Positions 26,780 through 35,990 are shown, counted from the first letter of the stretch. The stretch is 64,000 nucleotides of DNA from an uncultured Demequina sp. (GCA_937925595.1 CALALQ010000039.1:9355-73354); one strand, 5' to 3'. A program made the numbers and translations. Notes: generated from the letters alone by a model not told the origin.

Positions 26780-27427
26780 ATGAGTACCGAACAGATCACC
26801 TTCGAGACCGAGGCGCTGTCCTACATGGACCAGTTGTACGCCGCGGCCCTTCGCATGACTCGCAACCCCGCGGATGCCGAGGACCTGGTGCAGGAGACCT
26901 ACGCGAAGGCCTTCGCCGCCCAGGACAAGTTCCAGATGGGCACCAACCTCAAGGCGTGGCTGTATCGGATTCAGACCAACGCGTTCATCAACACGTATCG
27001 CAAGAAGCAGCGCGAACCCAAGCGTTCAGACGCAGAGACCGTCGAGGACTGGCAGCTCGCCGCCGCCGCAGAGCACAGCTCCAACGGTCTGGCCTCCGCA
27101 GAGGACAGCGCCCTCGACGCCCTTGGCGATGAGGACATCAAGCGCGCCCTCAGCGAGCTCAGCGACGAGTTCCGCATGGCGGTCTATCTCAGTGACGTTG
27201 AAGGCTTCGCCTACAAGGAGATCGCGGAGATCATGGACACCCCTGTGGGCACTGTGATGTCGCGACTGCACCGCGGTCGCAAACTCCTGCGGGAGAAGCT
27301 CAGGGACTACGCGGCGGAGCGTGGCCTGTACGAGAAGAACCCGAAGACCGCCGACAAGGCTGAAACGAAGGGCGCCGCTGACGCTTCAGCGTGCGCTGTT
27401 GGGGAGCACTGCAATGGCAAAGCATGA
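26780..27427 (+). CDS. sigR: RNA polymerase sigma factor SigR/SigH (thiol-oxidative stress)
   Basis: A 215-residue ECF sigma factor. Region 2 is recognisable from [20 protein letters not shown] and region 4 from [18 protein letters not shown] followed by [12 protein letters not shown]. The overlap with an RsrA-type anti-sigma gene and the sigma-R promoter upstream identify it as the disulfide-stress sigma factor that controls thioredoxin and mycothiol genes. The ATG at 26780 gives the standard start (MSTEQITFE). An in-frame ATG at 26735, only a few bases after the predicted transcription start, would add 15 residues; Streptomyces makes a longer, unstable SigR isoform in this way. The C-terminal 25 residues are not conserved and contain two Cys. 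Confidence 0.95.
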   Translation: MSTEQITFETEALSYMDQLYAAALRMTRNPADAEDLVQETYAKAFAAQDKFQMGTNLKAWLYRIQTNAFINTYRKKQREPKRSDAETVEDWQLAAAAEHSSNGLASAEDSALDALGDEDIKRALSELSDEFRMAVYLSDVEGFAYKEIAEIMDTPVGTVMSRLHRGRKLLREKLRDYAAERGLYEKNPKTADKAETKGAADASACAVGEHCNGKA

Positions 27428-27653
27428 GTGCGAGGAGGCCCTCGACCGCCTGTTCGAGTTGATCGACGGCGAGTTGACCCCCTCCGAACTGGATCAGGTG
27501 ACGTCTCACCTCAAGGAGTGTCCGCCCTGCGAAGCAGAGCGAAAGCTCAACGAGAAGATCAAGACCCGCGTCTCCGCTACCGGCGGCGAGTGCGCACCCG
27601 AGGCGCTCCGCGAGCGCATCCTCGCCAGCCTTCAGGCGGCCCGCGAAAACTGA
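27414..27653 (+). CDS. rsrA: mycothiol-system anti-sigma factor RsrA
   Basis: A 79-residue zinc-containing anti-sigma protein. The zinc site C6, H32, C36 and C39 (H-x3-C-x2-C) matches the redox switch of RsrA: oxidation forms a disulfide, expels zinc and releases SigR. An additional cysteine, C60, occurs near the C-terminus. The ATG at 27414 overlaps sigR by 14 bases, and no membrane helix is present, so it is cytoplasmic. A strong terminator follows at 27711-27746. Confidence 0.93.
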   Translation: MAKHECEEALDRLFELIDGELTPSELDQVTSHLKECPPCEAERKLNEKIKTRVSATGGECAPEALRERILASLQAAREN

Positions 27654-27677
27654 GCGCCCGCACCTCACCGGGACCCG

Positions 27678-27692
27678 GCGTCGGCCCGACGC
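27678..27692. repeat. inverted pair of the CCGACGCTG motif after rsrA
   Basis: GCGTCGG (27678-27684) and CCGACGC (27686-27692) are perfect inverted copies separated by one base. The right half continues to the full CCGACGCTGTGG. It sits 25 bases after the rsrA stop, reminiscent of uptake-signal pairs near gene ends in Neisseria. Confidence 0.5.
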
Positions 27693-27710
27693 TGTGGCTC
27701 GGTTACAGCA

Positions 27711-27746
27711 AAGCCCGCTCCCAACTCAGTGAGTTGGTGCGGGCTT
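27711..27746 (+). terminator. intrinsic terminator of sigR-rsrA
   Basis: AAGCCCGC (27711-27718) pairs with GCGGGCTT (27739-27746) and CCAACTC (27721-27727) pairs with GAGTTGG (27731-27737), loop AGT. A T-rich tail (ATCTGTTTGTTCTG) follows. Confidence 0.85.
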
Positions 27747-27786
27747 ATCTGTTTGTTCTGCTGCTCGTCTGGCGGCTACCGCTGGC

Positions 27787-27861
27787 TTAAGCGTTGGGAC
27801 GCTTGCCGTGGTTGGCGCCGGACTTCGCGCGCGACTTGCGCTTGCGACCACGCTTGCTCAT
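27787..27861 (-). CDS. 50S ribosomal protein bL37
   Basis: A 24-residue, strongly basic peptide: it begins MSKRGRKRKSRAK and ends ANHGKRPNA. The C-terminal ANHGKRPN is diagnostic of bL37, a tiny actinobacteria-specific protein of the large ribosomal subunit known from mycobacterial ribosome structures. The ATG at 27861 has a GAAAGG ribosome site about six bases upstream. Such a gene is often missed by gene callers because of its length. It is transcribed towards sigR-rsrA, and its upstream region carries an 11-base tandem repeat. Confidence 0.9.
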   Translation of the reverse strand: MSKRGRKRKSRAKSGANHGKRPNA

Positions 27862-27873
27862 GGCTTCACCTTT

Positions 27874-27906
27874 CTGAGGGTTGTCTGAGGGTTGTCTGAA
27901 GTTTGT
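27874..27906. repeat. three tandem copies of an 11-base unit
   Basis: CTGAGGGTTGT occurs twice in exact succession (27874-27884, 27885-27895), followed by a diverged third copy CTGAAGTTTGT (27896-27906). It starts 12 bases upstream of the bL37 start codon and is read as ACAACCCTCAG in the bL37 direction. The 11-base period is one helical turn, so it could be a protein-binding array or a slippage product. Confidence 0.8.
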
Positions 27907-28033
27907 GCACACTTCGAGACTCAAAGACTCCCAATCATCCCACACACGGCGGATTCGTCACACCCGCTTTGTGCGGACCCGCCTCGCACGTAGCCTTCTC
28001 AAGGGGCACGCCCCGCATGCCGATGGAGGAACC

Positions 28034-29119
28034 GTGAGCGATCAACCAGTTTCCGTGATCCCGTTCCTGCACGCCCTCGCGTCTACGGGTGGATCTGACC
28101 TGCACTGCAAGGTGGGTTCTCCGCCCCGCGTTCGCGTCAACGGGCGCCTGCGCAAGCTGCAGGTGCCGCCGCTGCGCCCAGAGGACACGCGCAACATGGT
28201 CGCCCAGGTGCTTCCCGAGGACCTCGTCGCGTCCTTCCGCGACACCCACGAGGCCGACTTTGCCTTCTCGCTCAGCGGCGTTGGACGCTTCCGTGTCAAC
28301 GCGTACGTTGCTCGCGGCACCGAGTCGCTCGTATTCCGTCGCGTGGCCGTCGGCGCCCAGAGCTTCGACGAGCTCGGCGTCCCGCCCGTCGTTGCCGATC
28401 TCTCGCTTGAGCCCCGCGGACTGGTGCTCGTCACCGGCCCCACCGGTTCCGGCAAGACCACCACGCTCGCCGCGATGATCGACCTCATCAACACGTACCG
28501 CGAGGTCAACATCATCACGATCGAGGACCCCATCGAGGTCCTGCACTCTGACAAGAAGGCGATCATCTCGCAGCGCGAGGTCCGCTCCGACACCCTCGAC
28601 TTCACCAACGCCCTGCGTGCCGCAATGCGTCAGGACCCCGACGTCATCATGGTCGGTGAGATGCGCGACATCGAGACGGTGCGCGCCGCCCTGTCCGCCG
28701 CCGAGACCGGCCACCTCGTTCTCGCGACGCTCCACACCGTCGACGCGCAGGACACGATCAACCGCATCGTCGACTTCTTCACCCCGCACGAGCAGGCCCA
28801 GGTGCGCGCCACCCTCGCCCAGACCTTGCGCGGCATCGTCTCGCAGCGACTCGTTCGCCGCGCGGACGGCACGGGCCGCACCCTCGTCGCCGAGGTCATG
28901 ATCAACACCGGTCGCACCGCCGACGCGATCATCGACCCCTCGAGCCAGCCTCCCATCGCGGACCTCATCGCCGAAGGCGAGTTCTACAAGATGCAGGCCT
29001 TCGACCAGCACCTGTTCCAGCTGGTTCGCGACGAGATCGTCACCTTCGACGACGCGCTCGCGATCGCCTCGCGCCCGCACGACCTTGGCGTCGCGCTGCG
29101 CACCGCGGGTGTTGTCTAG
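28034..29119 (+). CDS. pilT: PilT-type twitching-motility/retraction ATPase
   Basis: A 361-residue ATPase of the GspE/PilT superfamily. After an N-terminal domain starting with GGSDLHCKVGSPPRVRVNG, it has Walker A GPTGSGKT, the Asp box EVNIITIEDPIE, Walker B DPDVIMVGEMRD and the His box HLVLATLHT, all intact; the C-terminal part with QTLRGIVSQRL is of the PilT type. PilT powers pilus retraction in type IV pilus twitching and DNA uptake. The GTG at 28034 follows a GGAGGA ribosome site; the frame extends upstream but without homology. No pilin, PilB, PilC or PilM-Q gene is within the window, so the rest of the system must be elsewhere or absent. Confidence 0.9.
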   Translation: MSDQPVSVIPFLHALASTGGSDLHCKVGSPPRVRVNGRLRKLQVPPLRPEDTRNMVAQVLPEDLVASFRDTHEADFAFSLSGVGRFRVNAYVARGTESLVFRRVAVGAQSFDELGVPPVVADLSLEPRGLVLVTGPTGSGKTTTLAAMIDLINTYREVNIITIEDPIEVLHSDKKAIISQREVRSDTLDFTNALRAAMRQDPDVIMVGEMRDIETVRAALSAAETGHLVLATLHTVDAQDTINRIVDFFTPHEQAQVRATLAQTLRGIVSQRLVRRADGTGRTLVAEVMINTGRTADAIIDPSSQPPIADLIAEGEFYKMQAFDQHLFQLVRDEIVTFDDALAIASRPHDLGVALRTAGVV

Positions 29120-29130
29120 CTAGTGCTCAG

Positions 29131-29727
29131 TCACACGGCGGGGGCTTCGATGCCCAGCCAGTCGTGCCATGCCGAATTGAGCACGAGCCACGCCATGAGG
29201 CCGTAGCCAGCCTGCAGCGGCAGCGAGCCGTCCCCCAGGTTCATGTCCTGAATCCACTGCTCGTGCCGGGCGAGCGGCCCGTACATGTCGACGTAGGGCG
29301 CCCCGCGACGCGATGCCGCGTCTTCGCACAGCGCCGCGAGCTCCGCGATCCGCTGGTTCGCCTCTCCCGCGGCAGGCGGGGGCCCCACAACCATCGCTTG
29401 AAAGCCCAGCGCCCCCGCGCGGTCCAGCGCGTTCGCGAGGTTGAGCCGCGTCATCGTGGGACTCACACCGCGCGTGATGTCGCCGCGGCCGATCGCGAAC
29501 ACCACGAAGCGCTCGCCCTCTTCATCGACGTGGAGTCGCCGCAGCGCCTCCTCGTCCCAGCGAGTGGTCAGCTCTCCCGTGGTCTCGCCGGGGACGGCGA
29601 GGATGTGAAAGCGGGCGTCGGGCGCCACCGCCAACGTGCGCGAGGCGACGCGTCCCGCCCATCCGAGTGCCTTGGGGTCTCCATGCCCGGCGACGAGTTC
29701 GTCGCCAACCAAGAAGATGTTCTTCAT
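29131..29727 (-). CDS. SGNH/GDSL-type hydrolase
   Basis: A 198-residue cytoplasmic protein with the SGNH-fold pattern: a first block [17 protein letters not shown], where Asp replaces the usual nucleophile Ser of GDS, a second block with GETTGEL and a third [11 protein letters not shown] in place of GxND. Because the canonical Ser and Asn are not clearly present, catalytic activity is doubtful, although the overall layout is that of the GDSL family. The ATG at 29727 overlaps the kgd stop as ATGA, so it is translated with kgd. Its role beside a central metabolic enzyme is unexplained. Confidence 0.6.
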   Translation of the reverse strand: MKNIFLVGDELVAGHGDPKALGWAGRVASRTLAVAPDARFHILAVPGETTGELTTRWDEEALRRLHVDEEGERFVVFAIGRGDITRGVSPTMTRLNLANALDRAGALGFQAMVVGPPPAAGEANQRIAELAALCEDAASRRGAPYVDMYGPLARHEQWIQDMNLGDGSLPLQAGYGLMAWLVLNSAWHDWLGIEAPAV

Positions 29728-32700
29728 CGCCGGAACGCCTTTGCCACGACTTCCGCCTGTTCTGTCGCGTGGCGCGATGCCATGCCCGACGCTGTGGAGG
29801 CCGAGCGCGGACGCGCGACCACATCGATGGTGTGGTGGATCTCCTGGGGCAGGGTCGTGGTGATGTACGTCCACGCGCCCTGATTGAGCGGCTCCTCCTG
29901 AACCCAGAGCACCTCGGCATCCGGGTAAGGAGCGAGCGCCTCGCGCAGCGCGTCGCCGTCGAGCGGGTGAAGCTGCTCAAGGCGAACGATCGCGGTCGCG
30001 GTGTCGCCGAGCTTCTCACGCTCGGCAACCAGGTCGTAGTACACCTTGCCCGCGCACAGCAGCACGCGGTCGACGCCTGTCGGCTCGATGGGGTCGCCGA
30101 TCACGGTCTGGAACGTGCCGCTCGTAAAGTCCTCGACGTTGGACTGCGCCGCGCGCAGGCGCAGCATCGACTTTGGCGTGAACACGATGAGCGGTCGGCG
30201 CGGACGGTCGTATGCCTGGCGGCGCAGCAGGTGGAAGTACGAGGCGGGAGTGGTGGGCGCAGCCGCGATCATGTTGTCCTCTGCGCACAGCTGCAGGAAG
30301 CGCTCGATGCGTGCCGAAGAGTGGTCGGGTCCCTGCCCCTCGTAGCCGTGGGGGAGCAGCAGCACCACCGACGACGACTGTCCCCACTTCTGCTCGGCAG
30401 AGGAGATGAACTCGTCGATGATGGTCTGCGCGCCGTTCACGAAGTCGCCGAACTGCGCCTCCCACAGCACCAGGGCGTCGGGACGCTCTACGGAGTAGCC
30501 GTACTCGAAGCCGAGGCACGAGTACTCGGACAGCGGCGAGTCGAAGATGTGGAGTCGCGCCTGGTCCTGCGACAGGTACAGGAGCGGAGTCCACTCGGCG
30601 CCAGTGAGGCGGTCGTGGAACACCGCGTGACGCTGCACGAAGGTGCCGCGCCGCGAGTCCTGGCCGGCGAGCCGCACCGGCACGCCCTCTTGAAGCAGCG
30701 TTCCGAAGGCGAGGATCTCTCCGTAGCCCCAGTCGATGCCGCCCTGCTGGCTCATCTGGTGGCGACGCTCCAACAGCTTCTCGAGCTTGGGGTGCACCTT
30801 GAAGCCTTCCGGCGGCCGCACGTGGGCCTTGCCGATGCGCTCAATCTGCGACTTGCTCACGGCGGTCTTCCAACCCACCATGACCCCAGCGTCGGACGAC
30901 TGCGAAGCCGGCAGCTCGAGGCCGCGGATCGCGTCGGTGTCATCGCCGGACTGGTAGCCCTCGCGGGTCTCGAGGAACACTCGCTCGAGTTGGGCGAGGT
31001 AGTCCTTGGACACGGCCTCCGCCTCGTCCGTCGTGATGTCTCCGCGACGAATGAGCGCCTCGGTGTAGAGGTGGCGCACGGAGCGCTTCTTCTCGATGAG
31101 GTCGTACATGCGCGGCTGCGTCATCGAGGGGTCGTCTCCCTCGTTGTGGCCGCGGCGGCGGTAGCAGACCATGTCGATGATGACGTCGCGACCAAAGGCC
31201 TCGCGGTACTGGAATGCGAGCCTCGCGGCGCGCACGCACGCCTCGGGGTCGTCGCCATTCACGTGGAAGATCGGGATCTGGTAGCCCTTCGCGATGTCCG
31301 TCGAGTAGCGCGTCGAGCGCGAGCTCTCCGGGCCGGTCGTGAAGCCCACCTGGTTGTTGATGATGACGTGGACCGTGCCGCCCACCTTGTAGCCCTTGAG
31401 CAGGGCCATGTTGAGCGTCTCCATGACGATGCCCTGGCCCGCGAAGGCCGCGTCGCCGTGCACCAGCACGGGCAGCACCGGGTAGCCATCCGTCGCCGGG
31501 TCTGCACCCAGCGCGTCGAGCTTGGCGCGCACGATGCCCTCGAGCACGGGGTTCACGGCCTCGAGGTGCGAGGGGTTCGCCGCCAAGTAGACGGCGGTCT
31601 GCGCGCCGGATTCCGCCGTGAAGGTGCCCTCAGTTCCCAGGTGGTACTTGACGTCACCAGAGCCCTGGACGGAGCCGGGGACTGCGGTGCCCTCAAACTC
31701 CGAGAAGATCTGTGAGTACTTCTTGCCGGCGAGGTTCGCGAGCACGTTGAGACGGCCACGGTGCGCCATGCCGATGCACACCTCTTGGATGCCGGACTCG
31801 GCCGCGGAGGACATCACCGCGTCGAGCAGCGGGATGAGCGACTCGCCGCCCTCGAGCGAGAAGCGCTTCTGGCCCACGTACTTGGTCTGCAGGAACGCCT
31901 CGAACGCCTCCGCAGCGTTCAGCCTGTGCAGGATGCGCAGGTGCTCCTCGCGAGCGGGCTTGGTGTAGCCGTGCTCAAGACGCTCCTGGAACCAGGTGCG
32001 CTGCGCGCGGTCCGCGATGTGCATGTACTCGAGGCCGATGGTGCGGCAGTACGCATCGCGAAGACGAGACAGCACCTCGCGCATCTTCATGCGGTCCGCG
32101 CCGCCAAAGCCGGGAGTGGGGTAGACGCGGTCGAGGTCCCACAGCGTCAATCCGTGGGTCTGCACGTCGAGGTCGGTGTGCTTGCGCGGTCGCGAGCTCA
32201 GCGGGTCAACGTCCGCCATGAGGTGCCCGCGAGAGCGGTACGCGTGGATGAGCTCGGCGATGCGGGCCGGCTTCTGCGCCTCCGCCTCTTCCGTGGTGGC
32301 CGAATCCTGCACCCAGCGCACGGGCTCGTACGGCACTCGCAGCGCCGAGCACACGCGGTCGTAGAACCCGTCGAGGCCAAGCAGCTTGCGGTGCACGAGC
32401 GCGAGGAACTCGCCGGACTGCGCGCCCTGGATCACGCGGTGGTCGTAAGTGGACGTGAGCGTCATGACCTTCGAGATGCCGAGGCGCGCAATGGTCGCCT
32501 CGGAAGCTCCCTGGTATTCGGCCGGGTAGTCCATTGAGCCGACGCCGATGATCGTTCCCTGCCCCGGCATCAGTCGGGGCACAGAGTGCACCGTGCCGAG
32601 CGTTCCCGGGTTGGTCAGGGTGATGGTCGTGCCCTGGAAGTCCACTGCCTGCAGCGCGCCGGTGCGCGCCTTCTTCACGATGTCGTCGTAGGCCGCCCAG

Positions 32701-33446
32701 AACTGCGCGAAGTCCATCTCGTCTGCGCCCTTGATGTTGGGCACGAGCAGCTGTCGGGAGCCGTCATCCTTCGACAGGTCGATCGCGAGACCGAAGTTCA
32801 CGTGCGGCGGGGTGTACGCCGCCGGCTTGCCGTCCTCGAGCGCGTACGCGACGTTCATCGACGGGAACTCGGCAAGCGCCTCGACGATCGCGTAGCCGAT
32901 GAGGTGCGTGAAGCTCACCTTGCCGCCGCGAGTCCTCGCGAGGTGGTTGTTGATGACCACGCGGTTGTCCATGATGAGCTTTGCGGGGATGGTGCGCACC
33001 GAGGTCGCGGTGGGCACCTCGAGGCTCGCCTCCATGTTCTGCGCCACTCGCGCCGCCGGGCCGCGCAGTCGCGTCACGCCCTGCTCGACGTCCTTCTTCG
33101 CGTGCTCGGAGAACTCGTCGCGCTGGAGGTACGCCGCCGTTGGCGCCTGCGCCGTCGCGATGGGCTGGGTGGGAGCGAGCTCGTCATCGCTCGGGCTGGC
33201 TGCCGCCGGCTCGGCTGTGGCTGTCTGGGCTGCCGCTGGCTGAGCTGCAGCAGTGGGGGGAGTCGCGGCTGTCGGAGCTGTCGGCGCAGTCGGGGGAGTG
33301 GCACGTGGGGCGGGGCTTGCAGCCGGCGCCTCCTGCGCTTCCTGAGTGGCACCGTCGCCGAGGATGAGAGACGCCACCGAGGGGGCGTCGGGCGTGCGAG
33401 AGACGACAGTGCGGTCGGAGTGGGGCGCGGTGGTGTCGGGGGACAC
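29724..33446 (-). CDS. kgd: multifunctional 2-oxoglutarate dehydrogenase E1/decarboxylase with E2 acyltransferase domain
   Basis: A 1240-residue fused enzyme of the citric-acid cycle. After a Pro/Ala/Thr-rich linker (about residues 35-110) comes an E2-like succinyltransferase domain (about 110-345) with [11 protein letters not shown], but no lipoyl domain. The thiamine-diphosphate E1 part (about 385-1235) has [31 protein letters not shown] and the C-terminal [13 protein letters not shown]. This is the KGD/OdhA architecture peculiar to Actinobacteria, which works in a mixed complex with pyruvate dehydrogenase subunits and is controlled by FHA proteins (OdhI/GarA) in relatives. GTG start at 33446. 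The SGNH gene overlaps its stop. Confidence 0.96.
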   Translation of the reverse strand: MSPDTTAPHSDRTVVSRTPDAPSVASLILGDGATQEAQEAPAASPAPRATPPTAPTAPTAATPPTAAAQPAAAQTATAEPAAASPSDDELAPTQPIATAQAPTAAYLQRDEFSEHAKKDVEQGVTRLRGPAARVAQNMEASLEVPTATSVRTIPAKLIMDNRVVINNHLARTRGGKVSFTHLIGYAIVEALAEFPSMNVAYALEDGKPAAYTPPHVNFGLAIDLSKDDGSRQLLVPNIKGADEMDFAQFWAAYDDIVKKARTGALQAVDFQGTTITLTNPGTLGTVHSVPRLMPGQGTIIGVGSMDYPAEYQGASEATIARLGISKVMTLTSTYDHRVIQGAQSGEFLALVHRKLLGLDGFYDRVCSALRVPYEPVRWVQDSATTEEAEAQKPARIAELIHAYRSRGHLMADVDPLSSRPRKHTDLDVQTHGLTLWDLDRVYPTPGFGGADRMKMREVLSRLRDAYCRTIGLEYMHIADRAQRTWFQERLEHGYTKPAREEHLRILHRLNAAEAFEAFLQTKYVGQKRFSLEGGESLIPLLDAVMSSAAESGIQEVCIGMAHRGRLNVLANLAGKKYSQIFSEFEGTAVPGSVQGSGDVKYHLGTEGTFTAESGAQTAVYLAANPSHLEAVNPVLEGIVRAKLDALGADPATDGYPVLPVLVHGDAAFAGQGIVMETLNMALLKGYKVGGTVHVIINNQVGFTTGPESSRSTRYSTDIAKGYQIPIFHVNGDDPEACVRAARLAFQYREAFGRDVIIDMVCYRRRGHNEGDDPSMTQPRMYDLIEKKRSVRHLYTEALIRRGDITTDEAEAVSKDYLAQLERVFLETREGYQSGDDTDAIRGLELPASQSSDAGVMVGWKTAVSKSQIERIGKAHVRPPEGFKVHPKLEKLLERRHQMSQQGGIDWGYGEILAFGTLLQEGVPVRLAGQDSRRGTFVQRHAVFHDRLTGAEWTPLLYLSQDQARLHIFDSPLSEYSCLGFEYGYSVERPDALVLWEAQFGDFVNGAQTIIDEFISSAEQKWGQSSSVVLLLPHGYEGQGPDHSSARIERFLQLCAEDNMIAAAPTTPASYFHLLRRQAYDRPRRPLIVFTPKSMLRLRAAQSNVEDFTSGTFQTVIGDPIEPTGVDRVLLCAGKVYYDLVAEREKLGDTATAIVRLEQLHPLDGDALREALAPYPDAEVLWVQEEPLNQGAWTYITTTLPQEIHHTIDVVARPRSASTASGMASRHATEQAEVVAKAFRR

Positions 33447-33591
33447 GATCTATCCGCTCTCTTTCTACGCGGCGACGCGAAACTTGTCTTGGCTATTGTC
33501 CAGCCTAAACGTCTCCAGAGGTTCCAATGTGCCCCGGTTTGGTGAAATCGTTACCGGCGAACTTCAACCTCTGCATCAAAGGGCCCGCCGG

Positions 33592-33597
33592 TATAGT
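33592..33597 (+). promoter_or_regulatory. -10 (TATAGT) for the upstream ORF and CNNM genes
   Basis: TATAGT lies ten bases before the ATG of the eight-codon upstream ORF at 33608. A transcript from it would have almost no leader. A -35 is not clear. Confidence 0.45.
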
Positions 33598-33607
33598 TGC
33601 CAGCACG

Positions 33608-33634
33608 ATGGACGACCATAGACGGGCCCACTGA
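33608..33634 (+). CDS. putative eight-codon upstream ORF coupled to the CNNM gene
   Basis: ATG GAC GAC CAT AGA CGG GCC CAC TGA (MDDHRRAH) ends as TGATG with the start codon of the CNNM gene at 33634. The CNNM gene has no ribosome site, so ribosomes finishing this peptide could restart on it. The peptide is very short and may only be a coupling device or a chance frame; rare AGA and two His codons are notable. Confidence 0.35.
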   Translation: MDDHRRAH

Positions 33635-34956
33635 TGACCTGGGTGCTCATAGGTGTGGGCGTTCTGCTCACGCTGGGGACGGCGATCTTCGTCGCCGCCG
33701 AGTTCTCGCTCGTCGCCATCGATCCCGCTCACGTCACTGGCAAGCGCGCCCCCCGCATCCGCAAGGCCCTCGCGACCCTCTCGACGCAGCTGAGCGGAGC
33801 CCAAGTCGGCATCACCCTCACCACAGTGCTCCTTGGTTACACGGCGCAGCCGGCGATTGTCGATCTGCTGCGCATTCCCCTGAGCGACAGCGCCCTTTCT
33901 CGCGGCGCGGTCGGTGCCGTCGCGGGCACCATCGCGATGATCCTCGTCAACGCCTTCTCGATGATCTTCGGCGAACTGGTGCCCAAGAACCTGGCGCTGT
34001 CCCGCCCCCTCGAGACCGCAGGATTCACCGGTCCGCCTGTCATGGGGTTCACCAAGGCGCTGGGCCCCCTCATTCGCGGCCTCAACAACTCCGCGAACTG
34101 GATCCTGCGCACCATGGGCATCGAGCCCAAGGAGGAGTTGAGCGGCGGACGCTCGCCGCAAGAGCTTGCGACCCTCGTCAAACGCAGCGCAGAGGCAGGC
34201 ACCCTCGACGCCGGCACCGCGCGACTGCTCACCAACACCCTCGACCTCGACGAGCTCAGCGCGGTCGATGTCATGACGGACCGCACCCGCGTCACCATGC
34301 TCCCCGCAAGCGCGAAAGCCGCCGATGTGCTGGTAGCCGCGAGAGCGTCGGGCCATTCCCGCTTCCCCGTGATGGGGGACGGACCCGACGACGTGCTCGG
34401 CATCGTCACCCTCGCCGGCGCCATCAGCGTTCCCGCAACCGATCGCGATGAGGCTCCCGTCACGACGCTCATGGTCAAGGCGCCGCGTGTTCCAGAGACC
34501 ATGCAGCTGAGGCCCCTGCTCGTCGAGCTGCGCGGGCTCGCGCTGCAATGCGCGATCGTCCAGGACGAATACGGCGGCACCGCGGGCCTCGTGACGCTCG
34601 AGGACCTCATTGAGGAGATCGTCGGCGACGTCGCGGATGAGCATGACCGACGCCGTCCTCCTATGTATCGGGCGCCCGGCGGGGCGTGGGTTGCGCAGGG
34701 CGACCTGCGGCCAGACGAGGTGGAGGACCTGTCCGGCATCTCGATTCCCGAGTCGCCCGCCTACGAGACCATTGCCGGCTTTGTCATGGCTCGGCTGGGG
34801 CGCATCGCTCAGGTGGGGGACGTCGTCGAGTCCGACGGCGCCCGCATCACCGTCGAGCGGATGGACGAGCGGCGCATCGACAGGGTGCGCATCGAGCGCG
34901 TCGCGGTGGGTGATGTTGGGGTCGATGACCATGAGCCTGGCGGCGGTGACGCATGA
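33634..34956 (+). CDS. CNNM/CBS-domain membrane protein (HlyC/CorC family), full-length paralogue
   Basis: A 440-residue protein: CNNM (DUF21) membrane domain with about three or four helices (residues 1-160, including FAVAAEFSLV-type start), a CBS-domain pair (about 205-335) with the signature DEYGGTAGLVTLEDLIEEIVG, and a C-terminal CorC_HlyC domain (about 350-430). Such proteins are linked to magnesium or cobalt efflux and are wrongly called haemolysins in older annotation. Start ATG at 33634 has no ribosome site but overlaps an upstream mini-ORF. Its stop overlaps the second CNNM gene by ATGA; both likely form one transporter unit. Confidence 0.88.
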   Translation: MTWVLIGVGVLLTLGTAIFVAAEFSLVAIDPAHVTGKRAPRIRKALATLSTQLSGAQVGITLTTVLLGYTAQPAIVDLLRIPLSDSALSRGAVGAVAGTIAMILVNAFSMIFGELVPKNLALSRPLETAGFTGPPVMGFTKALGPLIRGLNNSANWILRTMGIEPKEELSGGRSPQELATLVKRSAEAGTLDAGTARLLTNTLDLDELSAVDVMTDRTRVTMLPASAKAADVLVAARASGHSRFPVMGDGPDDVLGIVTLAGAISVPATDRDEAPVTTLMVKAPRVPETMQLRPLLVELRGLALQCAIVQDEYGGTAGLVTLEDLIEEIVGDVADEHDRRRPPMYRAPGGAWVAQGDLRPDEVEDLSGISIPESPAYETIAGFVMARLGRIAQVGDVVESDGARITVERMDERRIDRVRIERVAVGDVGVDDHEPGGGDA

Positions 34957-35990
34957 GCATCGACCTGCTTCTCATTGTGATTGGCCTGCTGCTCGTGAAC
35001 GCCTTCTTCGTTGGCGCCGAGTTCGCGATCATCTCTGCTCGGCGCAGCTCTATCGAGCCGCGTGCCGAGGCCGGCAGTCGCGCCGCCAAGACCGTGCTGT
35101 GGGCCATGGAGCATGTGTCCCTCATGCTCGCCTGCGCCCAGCTGGGCATCACCGTCGCGAGCGTCTCGCTTGGTGTGGTCGCGGAGCCCGCGATCGCGCA
35201 TGCTCTCGAGCCCGTCATCCACGGGCTTGGCCTGCCTGCCCAGGCCTCGCATGTCGTTGCGCTGATCATTGCGCTGTCCCTCATCGTGTCGCTGCACGTC
35301 ATCGTGGGAGAGATGGTGCCCAAGAACGCTGCGGTCTCGAATCCCGACCGGGCGGCCATGCTGTTCGGACCGCCGCTCGTCGTCATCGCGCGCATCCTCA
35401 AGCCGATCATCGTGGCGCTCAACTGGATCGCGAACTGCTTCGTGAGGATGCTCGGCGTCGAGCCGCGCGACGAGGTCACGAGCGCGTTCACCGCCGACGA
35501 GGTGCAGTCCATCGTGGAGCGCTCCAACGCGGAAGGCACGCTGTCCGACCCCAGCGGGCTGCTCACCGGAGCGATCGAATTCTCCGAGCATGACGCTCGC
35601 GACGTCATGGTGCCCCTCGCCTCCGTCGTGTGCGCTCGCGCTGGAGTGACTGTGGAGGAGCTTGAGCAGCTCGCGGTGCGCACCGGTTTCTCTCGCTTCC
35701 CCGTCAAGAACGAGGACGAGTTTGTGGGCTACCTGCACATCAAAGACACGCTCTTTGCCCGTCCCGCCGAGCGCGAGGAGCCCATTCACGCCTGGCGCGT
35801 TCGCGATCTGCCTGTCGTTGGCGCGCGCGACGAGGTGGAGGACGTGCTCGCTCTCATGAGCCGTTCCGGTGCGCATATCGCGCTCGTGGTGGGGGAGAGC
35901 GGTCCGGAGGGCATGGTCTTCCTCGAGGACATCCTTGAGGAGCTGGTCGGCGAAGTATCAGGCACGATAGAGGGCCCGTCACCTGTGTGA
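34953..35990 (+). CDS. CNNM/CBS-domain membrane protein, short paralogue
   Basis: A 345-residue paralogue of the preceding gene: CNNM membrane domain (about residues 1-165, LLVNAFFVGAEFAIISARR), then a CBS pair (about 205-335) ending MVFLEDILEELVGEV. It lacks the C-terminal CorC_HlyC domain of its neighbour. Pairs of long and short CNNM proteins encoded together are common in actinobacteria and may assemble as a heteromer; that is inference. It is translationally coupled to the first gene by a four-base overlap. Confidence 0.87.
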   Translation: MSIDLLLIVIGLLLVNAFFVGAEFAIISARRSSIEPRAEAGSRAAKTVLWAMEHVSLMLACAQLGITVASVSLGVVAEPAIAHALEPVIHGLGLPAQASHVVALIIALSLIVSLHVIVGEMVPKNAAVSNPDRAAMLFGPPLVVIARILKPIIVALNWIANCFVRMLGVEPRDEVTSAFTADEVQSIVERSNAEGTLSDPSGLLTGAIEFSEHDARDVMVPLASVVCARAGVTVEELEQLAVRTGFSRFPVKNEDEFVGYLHIKDTLFARPAEREEPIHAWRVRDLPVVGARDEVEDVLALMSRSGAHIALVVGESGPEGMVFLEDILEELVGEVSGTIEGPSPV

